This document shows, piece by piece, positions 1 through 7,990 of a DNA stretch of 14,771 nt. How positions within the stretch are numbered: the first letter of the stretch is position 1; every line of letters starts with the position of its first letter. Both the position numbers and the translations under genes were made by a program. This stretch comes from CAZOGW01 sp964579415. GTDB lineage: Bacteria > Actinomycetota > Acidimicrobiia > Spongiisociales > UBA5794. The notes under the pieces are model-generated. The model did not search any database and had not been told where the DNA came from. It saw only the letters and a program-made list of their open reading frames with translations. The DNA is taken from contig CAZOGW010000078.1 in assembly GCA_964579415.1 (NCBI GenBank), forward strand, positions 1 through 14,771, given 5' to 3'.

Positions 1-274
1 CACCCAGGTCATAGGTGTCGAACAGGTCGGGCATCATCACCCCCTGAGACCTGGGCTTGACGGGCTTGCGGGCGCTACGTGGGGCAGGAGCCGGGGTGGT
101 GGGATTGTCGACATCGACCTTCCCACCACCCCGCTCCTGCGGTTCGGGCCCGCCGGACTGCTTGATCGCCGTGGAGGTGTACGCATCGATGAGGGAGTCG
201 ATACGCCCAACGATGGCCAGGAGCAGCACCTCGGTGGTGCTCATCGGCCTGGGCAGTTCGACGGGCACGTTCAT
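1..274 (-). CDS. Hypothetical phage protein, runs off the left edge
   Basis: The minus-strand frame starts at ATG 274 (MNVPVELPRPMSTTEV) with AGG five bases upstream and is still open at position 1, giving 91 residues. It begins 8 bases after the stop of the preceding gene, so it belongs to the same leftward operon. Residues 14-33 form a hydrophobic-amphipathic helix-like stretch (EVLLLAIVGRIDSLIDAY). A low-complexity Pro/Ala/Lys/Arg-rich linker follows. No family is recognised. Its place two genes after the head-tail-region gene suggests a small structural or assembly gene, by inference only. The antisense ORF at 57-350 is arginine- and proline-rich and is rejected. Confidence 0.6.
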   Translation of the reverse strand, partial: MNVPVELPRPMSTTEVLLLAIVGRIDSLIDAYTSTAIKQSGGPEPQERGGGKVDVDNPTTPAPAPRSARKPVKPRSQGVMMPDLFDTYDLG

Positions 275-282
275 GGGACCTG

Positions 283-426
283 TCACGATTCGCCCGATTC
301 GTCCGGTGCGACGGCGACCTCAACCTTCGGATCCCCGGGTGGGTGAATGATGAGCGTCTCCCGCGTCTCCACGATGAGAAGACCATCGCCAGCGGGGACC
401 TCGGTGAGACGAACCTTGGTGGCCAT
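283..426 (-). CDS. Small hypothetical phage protein, 47 aa
   Basis: The frame starts at ATG 426 (MATKVRLTEVPAGDGLL) and stops at TGA 285-283. The start overlaps the stop of the upstream gene in a TGATG arrangement, and AGGTGA lies upstream, so translational coupling is likely. The protein is short, with alternating hydrophobic residues that suggest a few beta strands (GLLIVETRETLIIHPPG) and an acidic C-terminal tail. No family is recognised. Very small genes like this are common just after the head-tail-region gene in actinophages. The tight overlap on both sides is the main support for its reality. Confidence 0.6.
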   Translation of the reverse strand: MATKVRLTEVPAGDGLLIVETRETLIIHPPGDPKVEVAVAPDESGES

Positions 427-695
427 CAGCGGGTCACCTCCGGCACCACCTGGGCGCGGCCCCGGACGAGCCGGCGCACATACTGGTCGGCGATCCGAAC
501 CAGCTCCACGTCGAAGAACCAGCGCCCGCTCGGCAGCTGCCCGGTCACCTGATCGTCGATGTGAACGTCGATGCCCAGCAGGTCACCATCGGGGTCTTCG
601 ATGATGCTCGTCGATATCCCACCGAGTGCGTCGGAGTCGATGCTGACCAGCGGAGCGCCGGTGTCCCGGTCGGCGTAGGCGCGGCGGATCTGCAT
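426..695 (-). pseudogene. C-terminal part of a phage head-tail-region protein, separated from its 5' half
   Basis: The minus frame from ATG 695 (MQIRRAYADRDTGAPL) to TGA at 428-426 gives 89 residues ending in VVPEVTR. The pattern (an RMQIR strand, then a ligand-like turn, then RWFFDVELVRI and RRLVRGRAQVVPEVTR) matches the second half of small beta-rich proteins found just after the major capsid gene in many actinophages. Those proteins normally have about 50 more N-terminal residues with a QG..F.w motif, which are missing here. That missing part is at 7991-8155 on the plus strand, ending in WLVRM at the same CGCATGC sequence. The fragment may still be translated from ATG 695, which has GGTGAG upstream. 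The longer frame to 878 is antisense to the zinc-binding gene and is rejected. Confidence 0.65.
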
Positions 696-716
696 GCGCT
701 CACCGGGCGCCAGGCA

Positions 717-1229
717 GTGGTCGGCTACGACACGGCGCACTACCGTGTGCGCGCCGACCGAGGTCCGGCTAGCGCCCATAAGTGTGTGGACTGCGATAGG
801 CCAGCCCAGTACTGGAGCTACAACTCGCAGGATCCCGATGAGTTGGTGGAGAACGGCAAGGCGTACTCGCTCGATCAATCCTTCTATCAGCCCCGCTGCC
901 TATCCTGCTGCCGGCGCAAGGCAGCCCGGCGCAAGGCACTGGCGTCCTACCACGCCGTGCACTTACGTCTGCGCCGCGATCGAGGGCCCGCCAGCGACTA
1001 CGCCTGTGTTTCGTGTGGAGGCCCAGCCCAGCACTGGTCCTATGACCATCAGGATCCCGACGAGTTGACGGAGGACTCCGGGCCCTGCAAGGGACTGCCC
1101 TACTCGTTGAACCAGTCCGCGTACCAGCCACGTTGTGTCAGCTGCCATAACGTGTTCGACCTCAGGTTCATCACCGAGGTCCGCGCTGCAGCGTGGCTCG
1201 CCGAGCAGCGCGCCCTGTTGGCGGTCTAG
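717..1229 (+). CDS. Zinc-binding protein with two tandem Cys4 repeats (HNH-like position)
   Basis: From GTG 717 the product has 170 residues. Two copies of a roughly 65-residue unit begin at nt 726 and nt 948. Each has RGPAS, CxxC, PAQ.WSY, QDPDEL, YS.(D/N)QS.YQPRC and a second CxxC. The cysteine pairs are at residues 23/26 and 61/64, then 97/100 and 140/143, consistent with two zinc-ribbon folds. The copies are 74 residues apart. Proteins of this look lie just upstream of terminase in many actinophages and are often labelled HNH endonucleases, but I see no catalytic HNH triad, so I do not assign nuclease activity. The 5' end is uncertain: the apparent inversion boundary is at 692-698, and the upstream frame to GTG 561 is antisense to another gene. 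Only weak ribosome-binding sequence precedes GTG 717. Confidence 0.65.
   Translation: MVGYDTAHYRVRADRGPASAHKCVDCDRPAQYWSYNSQDPDELVENGKAYSLDQSFYQPRCLSCCRRKAARRKALASYHAVHLRLRRDRGPASDYACVSCGGPAQHWSYDHQDPDELTEDSGPCKGLPYSLNQSAYQPRCVSCHNVFDLRFITEVRAAAWLAEQRALLAV
726..1148 (+). repeat. Tandem internal duplication in the zinc-binding gene
   Basis: Unit 1 (about 726-911) and unit 2 (948-1148) encode the same residue pattern, with a period of 222 bp. The DNA copies have diverged, although stretches such as GGATCCCGA and GACGAGTTG/GATGAGTTG are still similar. Unit 2 has a five-residue-scale insertion with an extra cysteine (GPCKG) before the YSLNQS segment. This points to an old in-gene duplication rather than a recent slip. 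Confidence 0.7.
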
Positions 1230-1356
1230 ATCAGTTCAGACAGTTTGCGGTGCGTAGGGGTGGGGGGCACCCCACTGGCCCAGACCGACAGAAGACCGGC
1301 GGAGCATGACCGACGCGGTGCCGACCTCTGAACCCAACACTTGAGAGGAGTGCACG

Positions 1357-1755
1357 ATGGCTGTTCCGAAGGAACTGGGCCCACGTGGTCGGCGCCTGTG
1401 GCGTTCCATCGCTGCCCGGGACCCGAAGGCCGTGGATGTGGGTGATCCGCGCCGGGACGTGGCCTTGGAGGCGTGCCGGGCTGGTGATCAGCTCGACCTG
1501 CTGGCTGGGATCCTGGCCGTGGAGGGTCTCACTGTCCGGGACTTTGAGACGGGCAAGGTGACGATGCATCCGGCACTGGCCGCGACGGACCGGCTGCGTC
1601 CGATCCAGGCCCGCCTGATTGTGGCGCTGCGCCTGCCTGACGAGGTGACGGGTGCCAAGCCGCAGCATCGCGGGGTGCGGGGCACCTACGCTCCGGCCGC
1701 GACGAAGACGAAGGTGTCGGCCCTTGACCGGGCCAGGGCCGCAGCAGCAGCCTGA
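1357..1755 (+). CDS. Terminase small subunit (P27-like)
   Basis: This 132-residue protein would recognise phage DNA for packaging and hand it to the large subunit. The start at ATG 1357 (MAVPKELGPRGRRLWRS) is backed by GAGAGGAG seven bases upstream. The PxxLGxxGxxLW opening, the central LEACRAGDQLDLL helix, the HPAL motif and the RLIVALRLPDE end match P27-type small terminases. The basic, alanine-rich tail follows. It overlaps the start of the large subunit gene by 32 bases if that gene uses TTG 1724. In the 127 bp upstream there is a possible hairpin (GGGGTG/CACCCC near 1257-1274), a 12-codon ORF at 1306-1344, and nothing else I can support. Confidence 0.85.
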   Translation: MAVPKELGPRGRRLWRSIAARDPKAVDVGDPRRDVALEACRAGDQLDLLAGILAVEGLTVRDFETGKVTMHPALAATDRLRPIQARLIVALRLPDEVTGAKPQHRGVRGTYAPAATKTKVSALDRARAAAAA

Positions 1756-4330
1756 CCGCTGGCAGAGCCTGTTCGACGGGCACGTCTGCTCCCTGGGATA
1801 CACCGTCATCGATTGGATCGAAGCCTTCTGCTGTCACGGTCCCGGTGACGTCCAGGGCGACCCGGTGGTGCTTGACGACGAGTGGCGCGCGTTCGTGATC
1901 GGGGCCTATCGGCTGGACCCAGCCACGGGCCGGCGCAAGGTCGACGCTGCGGTGCTGTCCAGGGGGAAGGGACGGGCGAAGGCCCTCGCTCTGGATACGC
2001 CGCTGCCGACCCCGACGGGCTGGACCACGATGGGCGAGGTCCAGCCCGGGGACGCGCTCTTCGACGAGACGGGTACGCCGACCACAGTGCTCGGCGTGTC
2101 GGAGGTCTACACCGACCACGACTGCTACGAGGTCGAGTTCAGCGACGGAGAGCGGATCGTCGCCGACGCCGGACACCTGTGGACCGTCGAGGAGCTGCGC
2201 AGGGATTACCGTCAGGTCACGGTGGACACGGCGTACCTTGCCGAGCACCGGACGACCCGAGCCGACGGCGCATGCAACTTCCGGCTCCAGATGCCAGGTC
2301 CGTTGAAGGATCTGCCTACGGCGGACCTACCTATCGATCCCTACGTGCTTGGGGTCTGGCTGGGGGACGGGAACACAGCCAACTCAGGGGTGTGCATCCC
2401 CGACGCAGAAGTGGCGGACGAGTTGCGGGCGGCCGGCTACCGGGTCGAGCATCGCGCCAGCTACGGCCCGTACGGGTACTGGGTCTTCGGGCTCAACTCC
2501 CAGTTGCGCGCGTTGGGGGTCTTGGGCAACAAGCACGTTCCGCAGGAGTACCTGCGAGCCAGCACGGACCAGCGCCTCTCGTTGCTTCAGGGCCTGCTGG
2601 ACTCCGACGGGACGGTCAGTCATGAGGGCCGCGCCGGGTTCACGTCAAAGCGGGAGCGATTGGCGGATGCGGTCGTCGAACTACTCGCCACCTTCGGGAT
2701 CAAGAGTGCCAAGCGCGAGTTCCGTACGAAGCTTCAGGGACGCGACTGCGGGCCTGGTTGGTCGGTCGACTTCTGGCCGGTCGCCGAGGTACCGGTCTTC
2801 CGCCTCACACGAAAGGCCGAGAGGCAGAGACCCCGCGATCCGGACGCTCGATGCCGACTGGCCGACACGCGCCGGATCGTTGCCGTGCGACCTGTCGAAA
2901 CAGTGCCAACGCGTTGCATCGCGGTCGAGTCTCCATCGCGGCTCTTCCTCGCAGGTCGGCGCATGGTGCAGACGCACAACAGCGAGCTTGCCGGGTTCAT
3001 CGCCGTGGCGGAAGCGTTCGGCCAGGTGCGGTTCGACGGATGGGACGCCGACGGGCAGCCGGTGGGTCGCCCGGTCCGCTCACCGCTGATCAAGTGCCTG
3101 GCCACCGAAGAGGAGCAGGCGGGAAACACGTTCGAGAATGTGGCTTTCATCGCCGCGTCCTGGGGCCCCGACGTGCACCCGGACATCTACGCCGCCGTGA
3201 AGGGTGCCCGGCAGTACCAGTCGGCCACGGCGCTCTACTTGCCGTTCGGCGGGGAGATCCGCGCCTCGACGGCAGGGGCGGCCAGCAAGGATGGCGGCAA
3301 GGAGACTTTCGCGGTCGCGGACGAGGTGGGGCTGTACGTGACCCGCGAACTTCGCAGCATGTACGCCACCGTCGCCAGGAACCTGGCCAAGCGCAAGGCG
3401 TCGGAGCCGTGGATGCTCTCGACGACCACGATGTACCGCCGGGGTGAGCAGTCGGTCGCCGAGGACATCTTCAGGGCGTGGAAGAAGGGTGAGCTGCGGG
3501 CGTCGACCCTGGTGGATCACCGGCAGGCGTCGGGGCGCATCGACCTGGATGACGAGGCGCACACGAAGAAGCAGCTGCGTGAGGTGTACGGGGATGCCGC
3601 GTCCTGGATCGACGTGGATCGCATCTATCGGGACATGCTCGATCCGACGGTCTGCCCGGATGTGGCCACCGCTGCCAGGTACTACCTAAATCGCGAGATG
3701 GCGGGGTCCACCACCTGGATCGCGGCCGATGTGGTGGAGCGCCAAGTGCTGCGCGAGGTGGTGGCCGATGGCGAGGCGATCACGGTCGGGTTCGACGGCT
3801 CCCTGTCGGATGACTCCACGGTCCTGATCGGCTGCCGGGTGAGCGACGGGTTCCTGTTCCCCTTGGGGATTTGGGAGCGGCCCGAGGGTCCGGAGCAGAT
3901 CGGCTGGGAAGTGGATCGCGTCGACGTCGAAGCGACCTTGGACGAAGCGTTCGGCCGTTACGACGTGAAGCGTGCCTACTGCGATCCGCACGAGTGGCGG
4001 TCCGACATCGGGCGCTGGTCGGAGAAGTACGAGGGCCGCGTCCACGAGTGGGCGACGAACAGGTGGGTGCCGATGGATGCCGCCTTGGATCGCCTGCGGA
4101 CCGACCTGATCAACGGGGCCGTCTGGCATTCAGGGAACGAGCGGTTCGTCGCCCATTTCGTCAACGCCGCCCCGGTGCGACGCGGACGGCTCACTCTCGT
4201 CGGCAAGCCCAGCCATGACCGCAAGATCGACTCGGTCCCGGCGGCAGCTCTCGCCTACGAGGCTCGCGCCGACGTGATGGCCGCGCCACCACCGAAGAAG
4301 CACCGCCCCGCCCGTCTCATCGGCTTCTGA
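1724..4330 (+). CDS. terL: Terminase large subunit with an in-frame intein
   Basis: This is the packaging motor: an N-terminal ATPase and a C-terminal nuclease. The precursor has 868 codons; removing the 333-residue intein (nt 1982-2980) leaves about 535 residues, normal for this family. The Walker A motif SRGKGRAK|SELAG is split by the intein between Lys and Ser. Walker B is FAVADEV, with DE at 3320-3325, followed by the coupling segment WMLSTTTMYRRG. Nuclease acidic residues are visible at 3794 (VGFDGS), 3983 (YCDPHEW) and 4229 (KIDSVPAAA). I chose TTG 1724 because GAAGGTG lies about 10 bases upstream and the protein then opens LTGPGPQQQPDRWQ. The frame extends to GTG 1652, but the added residues are arginine-rich and overlap the small subunit by 104 bases. 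Confidence 0.9.
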   Translation: MTGPGPQQQPDRWQSLFDGHVCSLGYTVIDWIEAFCCHGPGDVQGDPVVLDDEWRAFVIGAYRLDPATGRRKVDAAVLSRGKGRAKALALDTPLPTPTGWTTMGEVQPGDALFDETGTPTTVLGVSEVYTDHDCYEVEFSDGERIVADAGHLWTVEELRRDYRQVTVDTAYLAEHRTTRADGACNFRLQMPGPLKDLPTADLPIDPYVLGVWLGDGNTANSGVCIPDAEVADELRAAGYRVEHRASYGPYGYWVFGLNSQLRALGVLGNKHVPQEYLRASTDQRLSLLQGLLDSDGTVSHEGRAGFTSKRERLADAVVELLATFGIKSAKREFRTKLQGRDCGPGWSVDFWPVAEVPVFRLTRKAERQRPRDPDARCRLADTRRIVAVRPVETVPTRCIAVESPSRLFLAGRRMVQTHNSELAGFIAVAEAFGQVRFDGWDADGQPVGRPVRSPLIKCLATEEEQAGNTFENVAFIAASWGPDVHPDIYAAVKGARQYQSATALYLPFGGEIRASTAGAASKDGGKETFAVADEVGLYVTRELRSMYATVARNLAKRKASEPWMLSTTTMYRRGEQSVAEDIFRAWKKGELRASTLVDHRQASGRIDLDDEAHTKKQLREVYGDAASWIDVDRIYRDMLDPTVCPDVATAARYYLNREMAGSTTWIAADVVERQVLREVVADGEAITVGFDGSLSDDSTVLIGCRVSDGFLFPLGIWERPEGPEQIGWEVDRVDVEATLDEAFGRYDVKRAYCDPHEWRSDIGRWSEKYEGRVHEWATNRWVPMDAALDRLRTDLINGAVWHSGNERFVAHFVNAAPVRRGRLTLVGKPSHDRKIDSVPAAALAYEARADVMAAPPPKKHRPARLIGF
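1982..2980 (+). other. Class 3 intein with LAGLIDADG homing endonuclease, inserted in terL
   Basis: This protein intron splices itself out of the terminase. It begins with Ala (ALALDTPLPTPTGW) instead of Cys or Ser and ends with THN before Ser+1. The three residues that define class 3 inteins are all present: Trp in block B (GHLW, nt 2180-2182), Cys in block F (TRCIAVES, nt 2915-2917) and Thr just before the terminal His-Asn (nt 2972-2974). In class 3 the block F Cys is the first nucleophile. Between the splicing blocks sit two LAGLIDADG-type motifs, VLGVWLGDG (Asp 2366-2368) and LLDSDG (Asp 2600 and 2606), with the acidic residues intact, so homing activity is plausible. The insertion point is the Walker A motif, so unspliced terminase should be inactive. 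Confidence 0.93.
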
Positions 4331-4347
4331 CCCCAGGAAGGGGTGCT

Positions 4348-5775
4348 GTGCTCACCACGAAGGACGCCTTGGAGACGGCCAACGCCATCCTGGACATGTC
4401 CCGTTCGGAGGATCAGCGCCTGGCCCGGGTGGCCACGTTCCTGGACGGCACCTATCCGAGTGCGGCGTTCATCCCCAGGAAGTTTCGGACGCGGGATGCG
4501 GAGCGGGAGTACGCGGGGATCATCGCCCGGTCCCGCCAGCCGGTGCTGTCCCTGCCGGTGGCGACGTTGGCTCAAGGCTTGTTCGTCGACGGTTTCCGTC
4601 CCCGCAAGTCGGCCACCGACGCGCCCGGCTGGGCCCGCTGGCAGGCCAACCGGATGGATGCCAAGCAGATCGGTTTGAACACGGGCGTGGTTGCTTTCGG
4701 GACCGCCTACCTGGTGATTCTGCCGGGTGACCCGGTGCCGGTGTGGCGTCCGGTGTCGGCCAGGCGGATGCGAGCCATGTTCGCCGACGCGCTCAACGAC
4801 GAGTGGGCGACCTTCGCCCTGGAGGAGTGGGTGGAGGGCACCGCCAAGGGTCGCCGCCGCCGCTTCCGACTGTACGACGCCGAGCACGTGTATGAGCTGG
4901 CCGGTCAGGTGCTGGGCTCGCAGGCCGATCCGATCATTGGGCAGCCGTTCGGTGGCCCGAGTGAACTGCTGGGCGAGCCGAAGCCCCACGGGGCCGGTGT
5001 GTGCCCGGTGGTGCGCTTCAGCGGGCCGGACGTGGACGGGGTCCACCTGGGTGAGGTGCAGCCGCTGATCCCGCTGCAGTTGCAGATCGACGCGAGCACG
5101 TTCTATGTGGAGATGGCGCAGCAGTTCGGCGTGCATCGCCAGCGGTACGGCATCGGTTTGGCGATCCAGACCGATGATGACGGCAACCCGCTGGCGCCGT
5201 TCGATGCCGCCGTGGATCGCCTGTGGCTCGCTCAGGCAGAGAAGGACGCGGACCCGGGGGATGTGCGTCTGGGCGAGTTCGGCCAGACCGAGATCAAGAG
5301 CTGGCTGGGCGCCCGCGAGGAGGCTCGTCGTGCGGTCGCCATCGTGTCTCAGATGCCGCCCGGCTACATGCTCGGCGACCTCATAAACCTCTCAGCGGAA
5401 GCCTTGGCTGCGGCCGAGGCTCCAGCGCAGCGTCGGACCGGTGTCTACAAGACGCTGCTGGGCGAGTGCTATGAGCAGGGGTTCCGTCTCGACGCCAGGC
5501 TGTCCGGGGACGAGTTCGGCTGGAATGACACCGCCGCCCAGGTTGTGTGGCGTGACACCGAGTCGCGGTCTTTGGCCCAGGTGGCTGACGCGCTCGGCAA
5601 GATGGCGCAGATGCTGGGCATCCCGCCGCGCGCGCTGTGGGAGAAGGTCCCCGGCGTCACCGACCAGGACTTGCAGGCGTGGGAGGCGATCCTGATCGAG
5701 GATCAGCGGCGCGGTGCCGACCTGGCCGCCCGCAGCTTCGGTGTCGACGTCGCGGACACTGCCACGACGCCGTGA
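4348..5775 (+). CDS. Portal protein (SPP1 gp6-like)
   Basis: This 475-residue protein would form the ring at the head vertex through which DNA enters and leaves. Its length and segments fit the SPP1 Gp6-like portal family: an N-terminal YAGIIARSRQPVLSLPVATLAQG region, the FGTAYLVILPGDPVPVWRPVS strand region, and a helical C-terminal half with MPPGYMLGDLINLSAEALAAAEA. GTG 4348 follows the terminase stop by 17 bases and has AGGAAGGGG upstream. Its TGA stop overlaps the GTG of the next gene. The tail ends in a variable region with AARSFGVDVADTATTP. I see no frameshift or missing part. Confidence 0.88.
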   Translation: MLTTKDALETANAILDMSRSEDQRLARVATFLDGTYPSAAFIPRKFRTRDAEREYAGIIARSRQPVLSLPVATLAQGLFVDGFRPRKSATDAPGWARWQANRMDAKQIGLNTGVVAFGTAYLVILPGDPVPVWRPVSARRMRAMFADALNDEWATFALEEWVEGTAKGRRRRFRLYDAEHVYELAGQVLGSQADPIIGQPFGGPSELLGEPKPHGAGVCPVVRFSGPDVDGVHLGEVQPLIPLQLQIDASTFYVEMAQQFGVHRQRYGIGLAIQTDDDGNPLAPFDAAVDRLWLAQAEKDADPGDVRLGEFGQTEIKSWLGAREEARRAVAIVSQMPPGYMLGDLINLSAEALAAAEAPAQRRTGVYKTLLGECYEQGFRLDARLSGDEFGWNDTAAQVVWRDTESRSLAQVADALGKMAQMLGIPPRALWEKVPGVTDQDLQAWEAILIEDQRRGADLAARSFGVDVADTATTP

Positions 5776-6428
5776 CCGGTTCGCCGGCTGATGTTCTCGA
5801 CCGGGAGCTGGAACGTCTACGCCGGCTCACCGGCCTGCGGGTGGACACGCTCACCAGGGCTGTCACGGCCCTGGATGACACGGTCGGCTGGGACAGGCTG
5901 ACCATGCTGGGCACCCGGGCGACGATCGAGGCGCAGACCACCGCGGTCACCGCCGTGACCGAGTATCTGACCGGGATCCTGGACGCTGCGGGGGTGCCGT
6001 CGTTCGGGATCACGGTCCCGATCCAGCCCGGGGTGCTGCCCAGTGGCCGGCCGGTGTACGGGATGTTCAGCGTCACCAGGGATGTGGTGCGGCACCGTGT
6101 GGGCGCGGGGATGGAGTTCGTCGAAGCTCAGGATCGATCAGCCAATTTTCTCGTCGGGAAGGCTGCGAGCGAGCCGCACCGCATCGGCAGGGACGGTCCA
6201 CTGGCCACAGGGCTTCAGGACCCCAGATTCGACCGGTTCCAGCGGATCGCCGAGCCGGGTGCGTGCCAGTTCTGCAAGATGCTCGCCACCCGGGGAGCCG
6301 TGTACCTGACGGCTGAGACGGCCGGTCAGGGCCGCCGATTTCATTCGATGTGCCGCTGCGGAATTTCCATCGAGCCCTCGCCCGAAGCGGTCGCAGCGTC
6401 CACCCGCGTCTCGCGCCAGCGACGTTGA
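5772..6428 (+). CDS. MuF-like minor capsid protein
   Basis: The 218-residue product belongs to the minor head (head morphogenesis, MuF/VG15-like) group, which packs inside or at the portal vertex. The diagnostic C-terminal part is GACQFCKMLATRGAVYL followed by RRFHSMCRCGISI, with the Cys-x2-Cys and His-x3-Cys-x-Cys pattern of this family. Start GTG 5772 overlaps the portal TGA in a GTGA junction with no clear ribosome-binding site, so I infer translational coupling. The frame extends upstream to 5637, but that part lies inside the portal gene. The middle (about 5985-6080, GVPSFGITVPIQPGVLPSG) is probably beta-rich. Confidence 0.8.
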   Translation: MTGSPADVLDRELERLRRLTGLRVDTLTRAVTALDDTVGWDRLTMLGTRATIEAQTTAVTAVTEYLTGILDAAGVPSFGITVPIQPGVLPSGRPVYGMFSVTRDVVRHRVGAGMEFVEAQDRSANFLVGKAASEPHRIGRDGPLATGLQDPRFDRFQRIAEPGACQFCKMLATRGAVYLTAETAGQGRRFHSMCRCGISIEPSPEAVAASTRVSRQRR

Positions 6429-6459
6429 CCGATCGTCCCCCGGTGGGACGACCAGCTCA

Positions 6460-6490
6460 GGGAGGGCCCCTGCTGCGTGGGGGCTCTCCC
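6460..6490 (+). terminator. Strong hairpin between minor capsid and scaffold genes
   Basis: GGGAGGGCCCC (6460-6470) pairs with GGGGCTCTCCC (6480-6490), with one G-U pair and a loop of about 9 bases. The downstream sequence TGTCTC has only a weak U tract. It lies in the 108-bp gap between the two genes, so it may be a partial terminator or an RNA-stabilising element that sets higher scaffold and coat expression. The role is inferred. Confidence 0.5.
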
Positions 6491-6536
6491 TGTCTCAACC
6501 AGCACCATCCACCACCCCAGGAGGGTGATCTTCCGC

Positions 6537-7109
6537 ATGTCCGACGACAGCACCACCACGCCCGACAGCACCACCCAGCCCCAGGAGGGCACCGACACCA
6601 CCACCACCACCGAACCTGAGACCACCGTCACCGAGACCGACGACACGTTCGATCCGGCCAGGGCGTTGGAGAAGATTCGCAAGGCGAATGCTGAAGCCAA
6701 GTCCCTGCGTGACCGGGCGAAGGCCGCTGAAGCGCAGCAGGCGTCCGCGGAGCAGAAGGCGAAGGACCTGGAGTCCGCCGCTGCCCGCATCCCCGACCTG
6801 GAAGCGCAGCTGGTGCGTGAGCGGGTGGCCCGCAGGATCGGCCTGCCCGACGCCCTCGTGGACCGCCTGCGTGGCGCCAACGAGGCCGAGGTGCTCGCCG
6901 ACGCCGAGAGCCTGATCGCCCTGGTGGCACCCAAGTCGAACAAGCCGACAAGGCCCGTGGAGGCGTTGCAGGTCGGCTCCGGTGTTCCCACCCCGGGGAC
7001 ACCCGCCCAGCTGTCGCGCACCGACCTGCACGGGATGAGCCCGGCGCAGATCGAGCAGGCGCGTGCCGCTGGGCAGCTCGCCGACCTGATGGCCGGCAAG
7101 ACCGCCTGA
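6537..7109 (+). CDS. Capsid scaffolding protein
   Basis: This 190-residue protein would guide coat assembly and then leave the head. It opens with a Thr/Ser/Glu-rich disordered stretch of about 35 residues. A highly charged coiled coil follows (ALEKIRKANAEAKSLRDRAK, with Glu/Lys/Ala-rich heptads up to about residue 85). Next is RERVARRIGLPDALVDRLRG and a short C-terminal helical region (SPAQIEQARAAGQLADLM) that likely touches the coat protein. This layout is typical of actinophage scaffolds placed just before the coat gene. ATG 6537 is 12 bases after AGGAGG, a rather long spacing. GTG 6525 directly abuts that site, so a start four codons earlier cannot be excluded. Confidence 0.85.
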   Translation: MSDDSTTTPDSTTQPQEGTDTTTTTEPETTVTETDDTFDPARALEKIRKANAEAKSLRDRAKAAEAQQASAEQKAKDLESAAARIPDLEAQLVRERVARRIGLPDALVDRLRGANEAEVLADAESLIALVAPKSNKPTRPVEALQVGSGVPTPGTPAQLSRTDLHGMSPAQIEQARAAGQLADLMAGKTA

Positions 7110-7132
7110 TCTACCCCAAGGAGTGAGCCGAC

Positions 7133-7984
7133 ATGGCTGTAACCAACTTCGTGCCGGATATCTGGTCGGCTCGAATCCTGACCAACCTGTCCCGCACCGC
7201 CGTCGCCGAAGGCATCTGCAATAGGGATTATGAAGGCGACACCGTCACCGGTGATTCGGTGAAGATCACGTCGATTGTCGATCCGTCGATCGGGAATTAC
7301 ACCGGCGCCGACATGACCCCCGAAGACATCGACGACGCGCAGCAGGTGCTGCTGCTGGATCAGAAGAAGTTTTTCAACTTCTTCATCGATGATGTGGAGA
7401 AGGCGCAGGCCGTCAATGGCGGGGCCGTGATGACCGAGGCGATCGACCGCGCCAGCTACGGTCTGCGCAACACGCTCGACACCTATGTCCTGGGCCTGCT
7501 GGGTGCTGGTGCGTCCGCGTCTGCGCCTGACCATCAGGTGGCGGAGGCGACCATCAACACCGCTTCCGGGGCGTATGACGCGCTCGTGAACTGGGGTGTG
7601 CTGCTGGACGCGGCCGATGTGCCGGATGAGCAGCGCTGGGCGGTTGTCTCGCCCGGCTTCTACGGGCTGCTGCTGAAGGACACCAGGTTCGTGGGTGCCG
7701 GTGATGACGCTTCCGCGGCGATCCGCGCCAACGGACGTGTCGGTCAGGCCGCTGGGTTCGACATCTTCAAGTCGAACAACCTGCCGGCTGGGCCTGGTGC
7801 CGGTGCCGGTGTGTCGCATCTGGCCGGGTCCCGCTACGCATCCACCCTGGCCGTCCAGCTCCGTTCGGTGGAGGCGTACCGCCTTGAAAGGAAGTTCGCC
7901 GACGGGGTGAAGGGACTGATGGTCGCAGGGGCCAAGGTCACCCGCCCCACCGCACTCGTGTCCGCCGACGTGATCGTCGCCTGA
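7133..7984 (+). CDS. Major capsid protein (P22 coat-like)
   Basis: The 283-residue product is the main shell protein of the head. It opens MAVTNFVPDIWSARILTNL and continues with the DTVTGDSVKIT segment, KKFFNFFIDDVEKAQ, and the YGLRNTLDTYVLGLL helix, which is the usual order in P22-like and related HK97-fold coat proteins of actinophages. It then has WAVVSPGFYGLLLKDTRF and ends with LMVAGAKVTRPTALVSADVIVA. AAGGAGTGAG precedes ATG 7133 at normal spacing and the gene follows the scaffold by 23 bases. The last gene of the head operon, at 7991, starts 6 bases after its stop. The large antisense frame at 6341-8212 is a GC-rich shadow. Confidence 0.88.
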   Translation: MAVTNFVPDIWSARILTNLSRTAVAEGICNRDYEGDTVTGDSVKITSIVDPSIGNYTGADMTPEDIDDAQQVLLLDQKKFFNFFIDDVEKAQAVNGGAVMTEAIDRASYGLRNTLDTYVLGLLGAGASASAPDHQVAEATINTASGAYDALVNWGVLLDAADVPDEQRWAVVSPGFYGLLLKDTRFVGAGDDASAAIRANGRVGQAAGFDIFKSNNLPAGPGAGAGVSHLAGSRYASTLAVQLRSVEAYRLERKFADGVKGLMVAGAKVTRPTALVSADVIVA

Positions 7985-7990
7985 TCCCCG

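Noticed and set aside
696..878. Upstream extension of the minus gene that ends at 426
   Set aside because: It is antisense to the first zinc-ribbon unit, whose conserved motifs show the plus strand is coding.
1306..1344. 12-codon ORF (MTDAVPTSEPNT) with GGAG before it, just upstream of the small terminase
   Set aside because: Too short to support without homologues; it could be a leader peptide but nothing else shows it.
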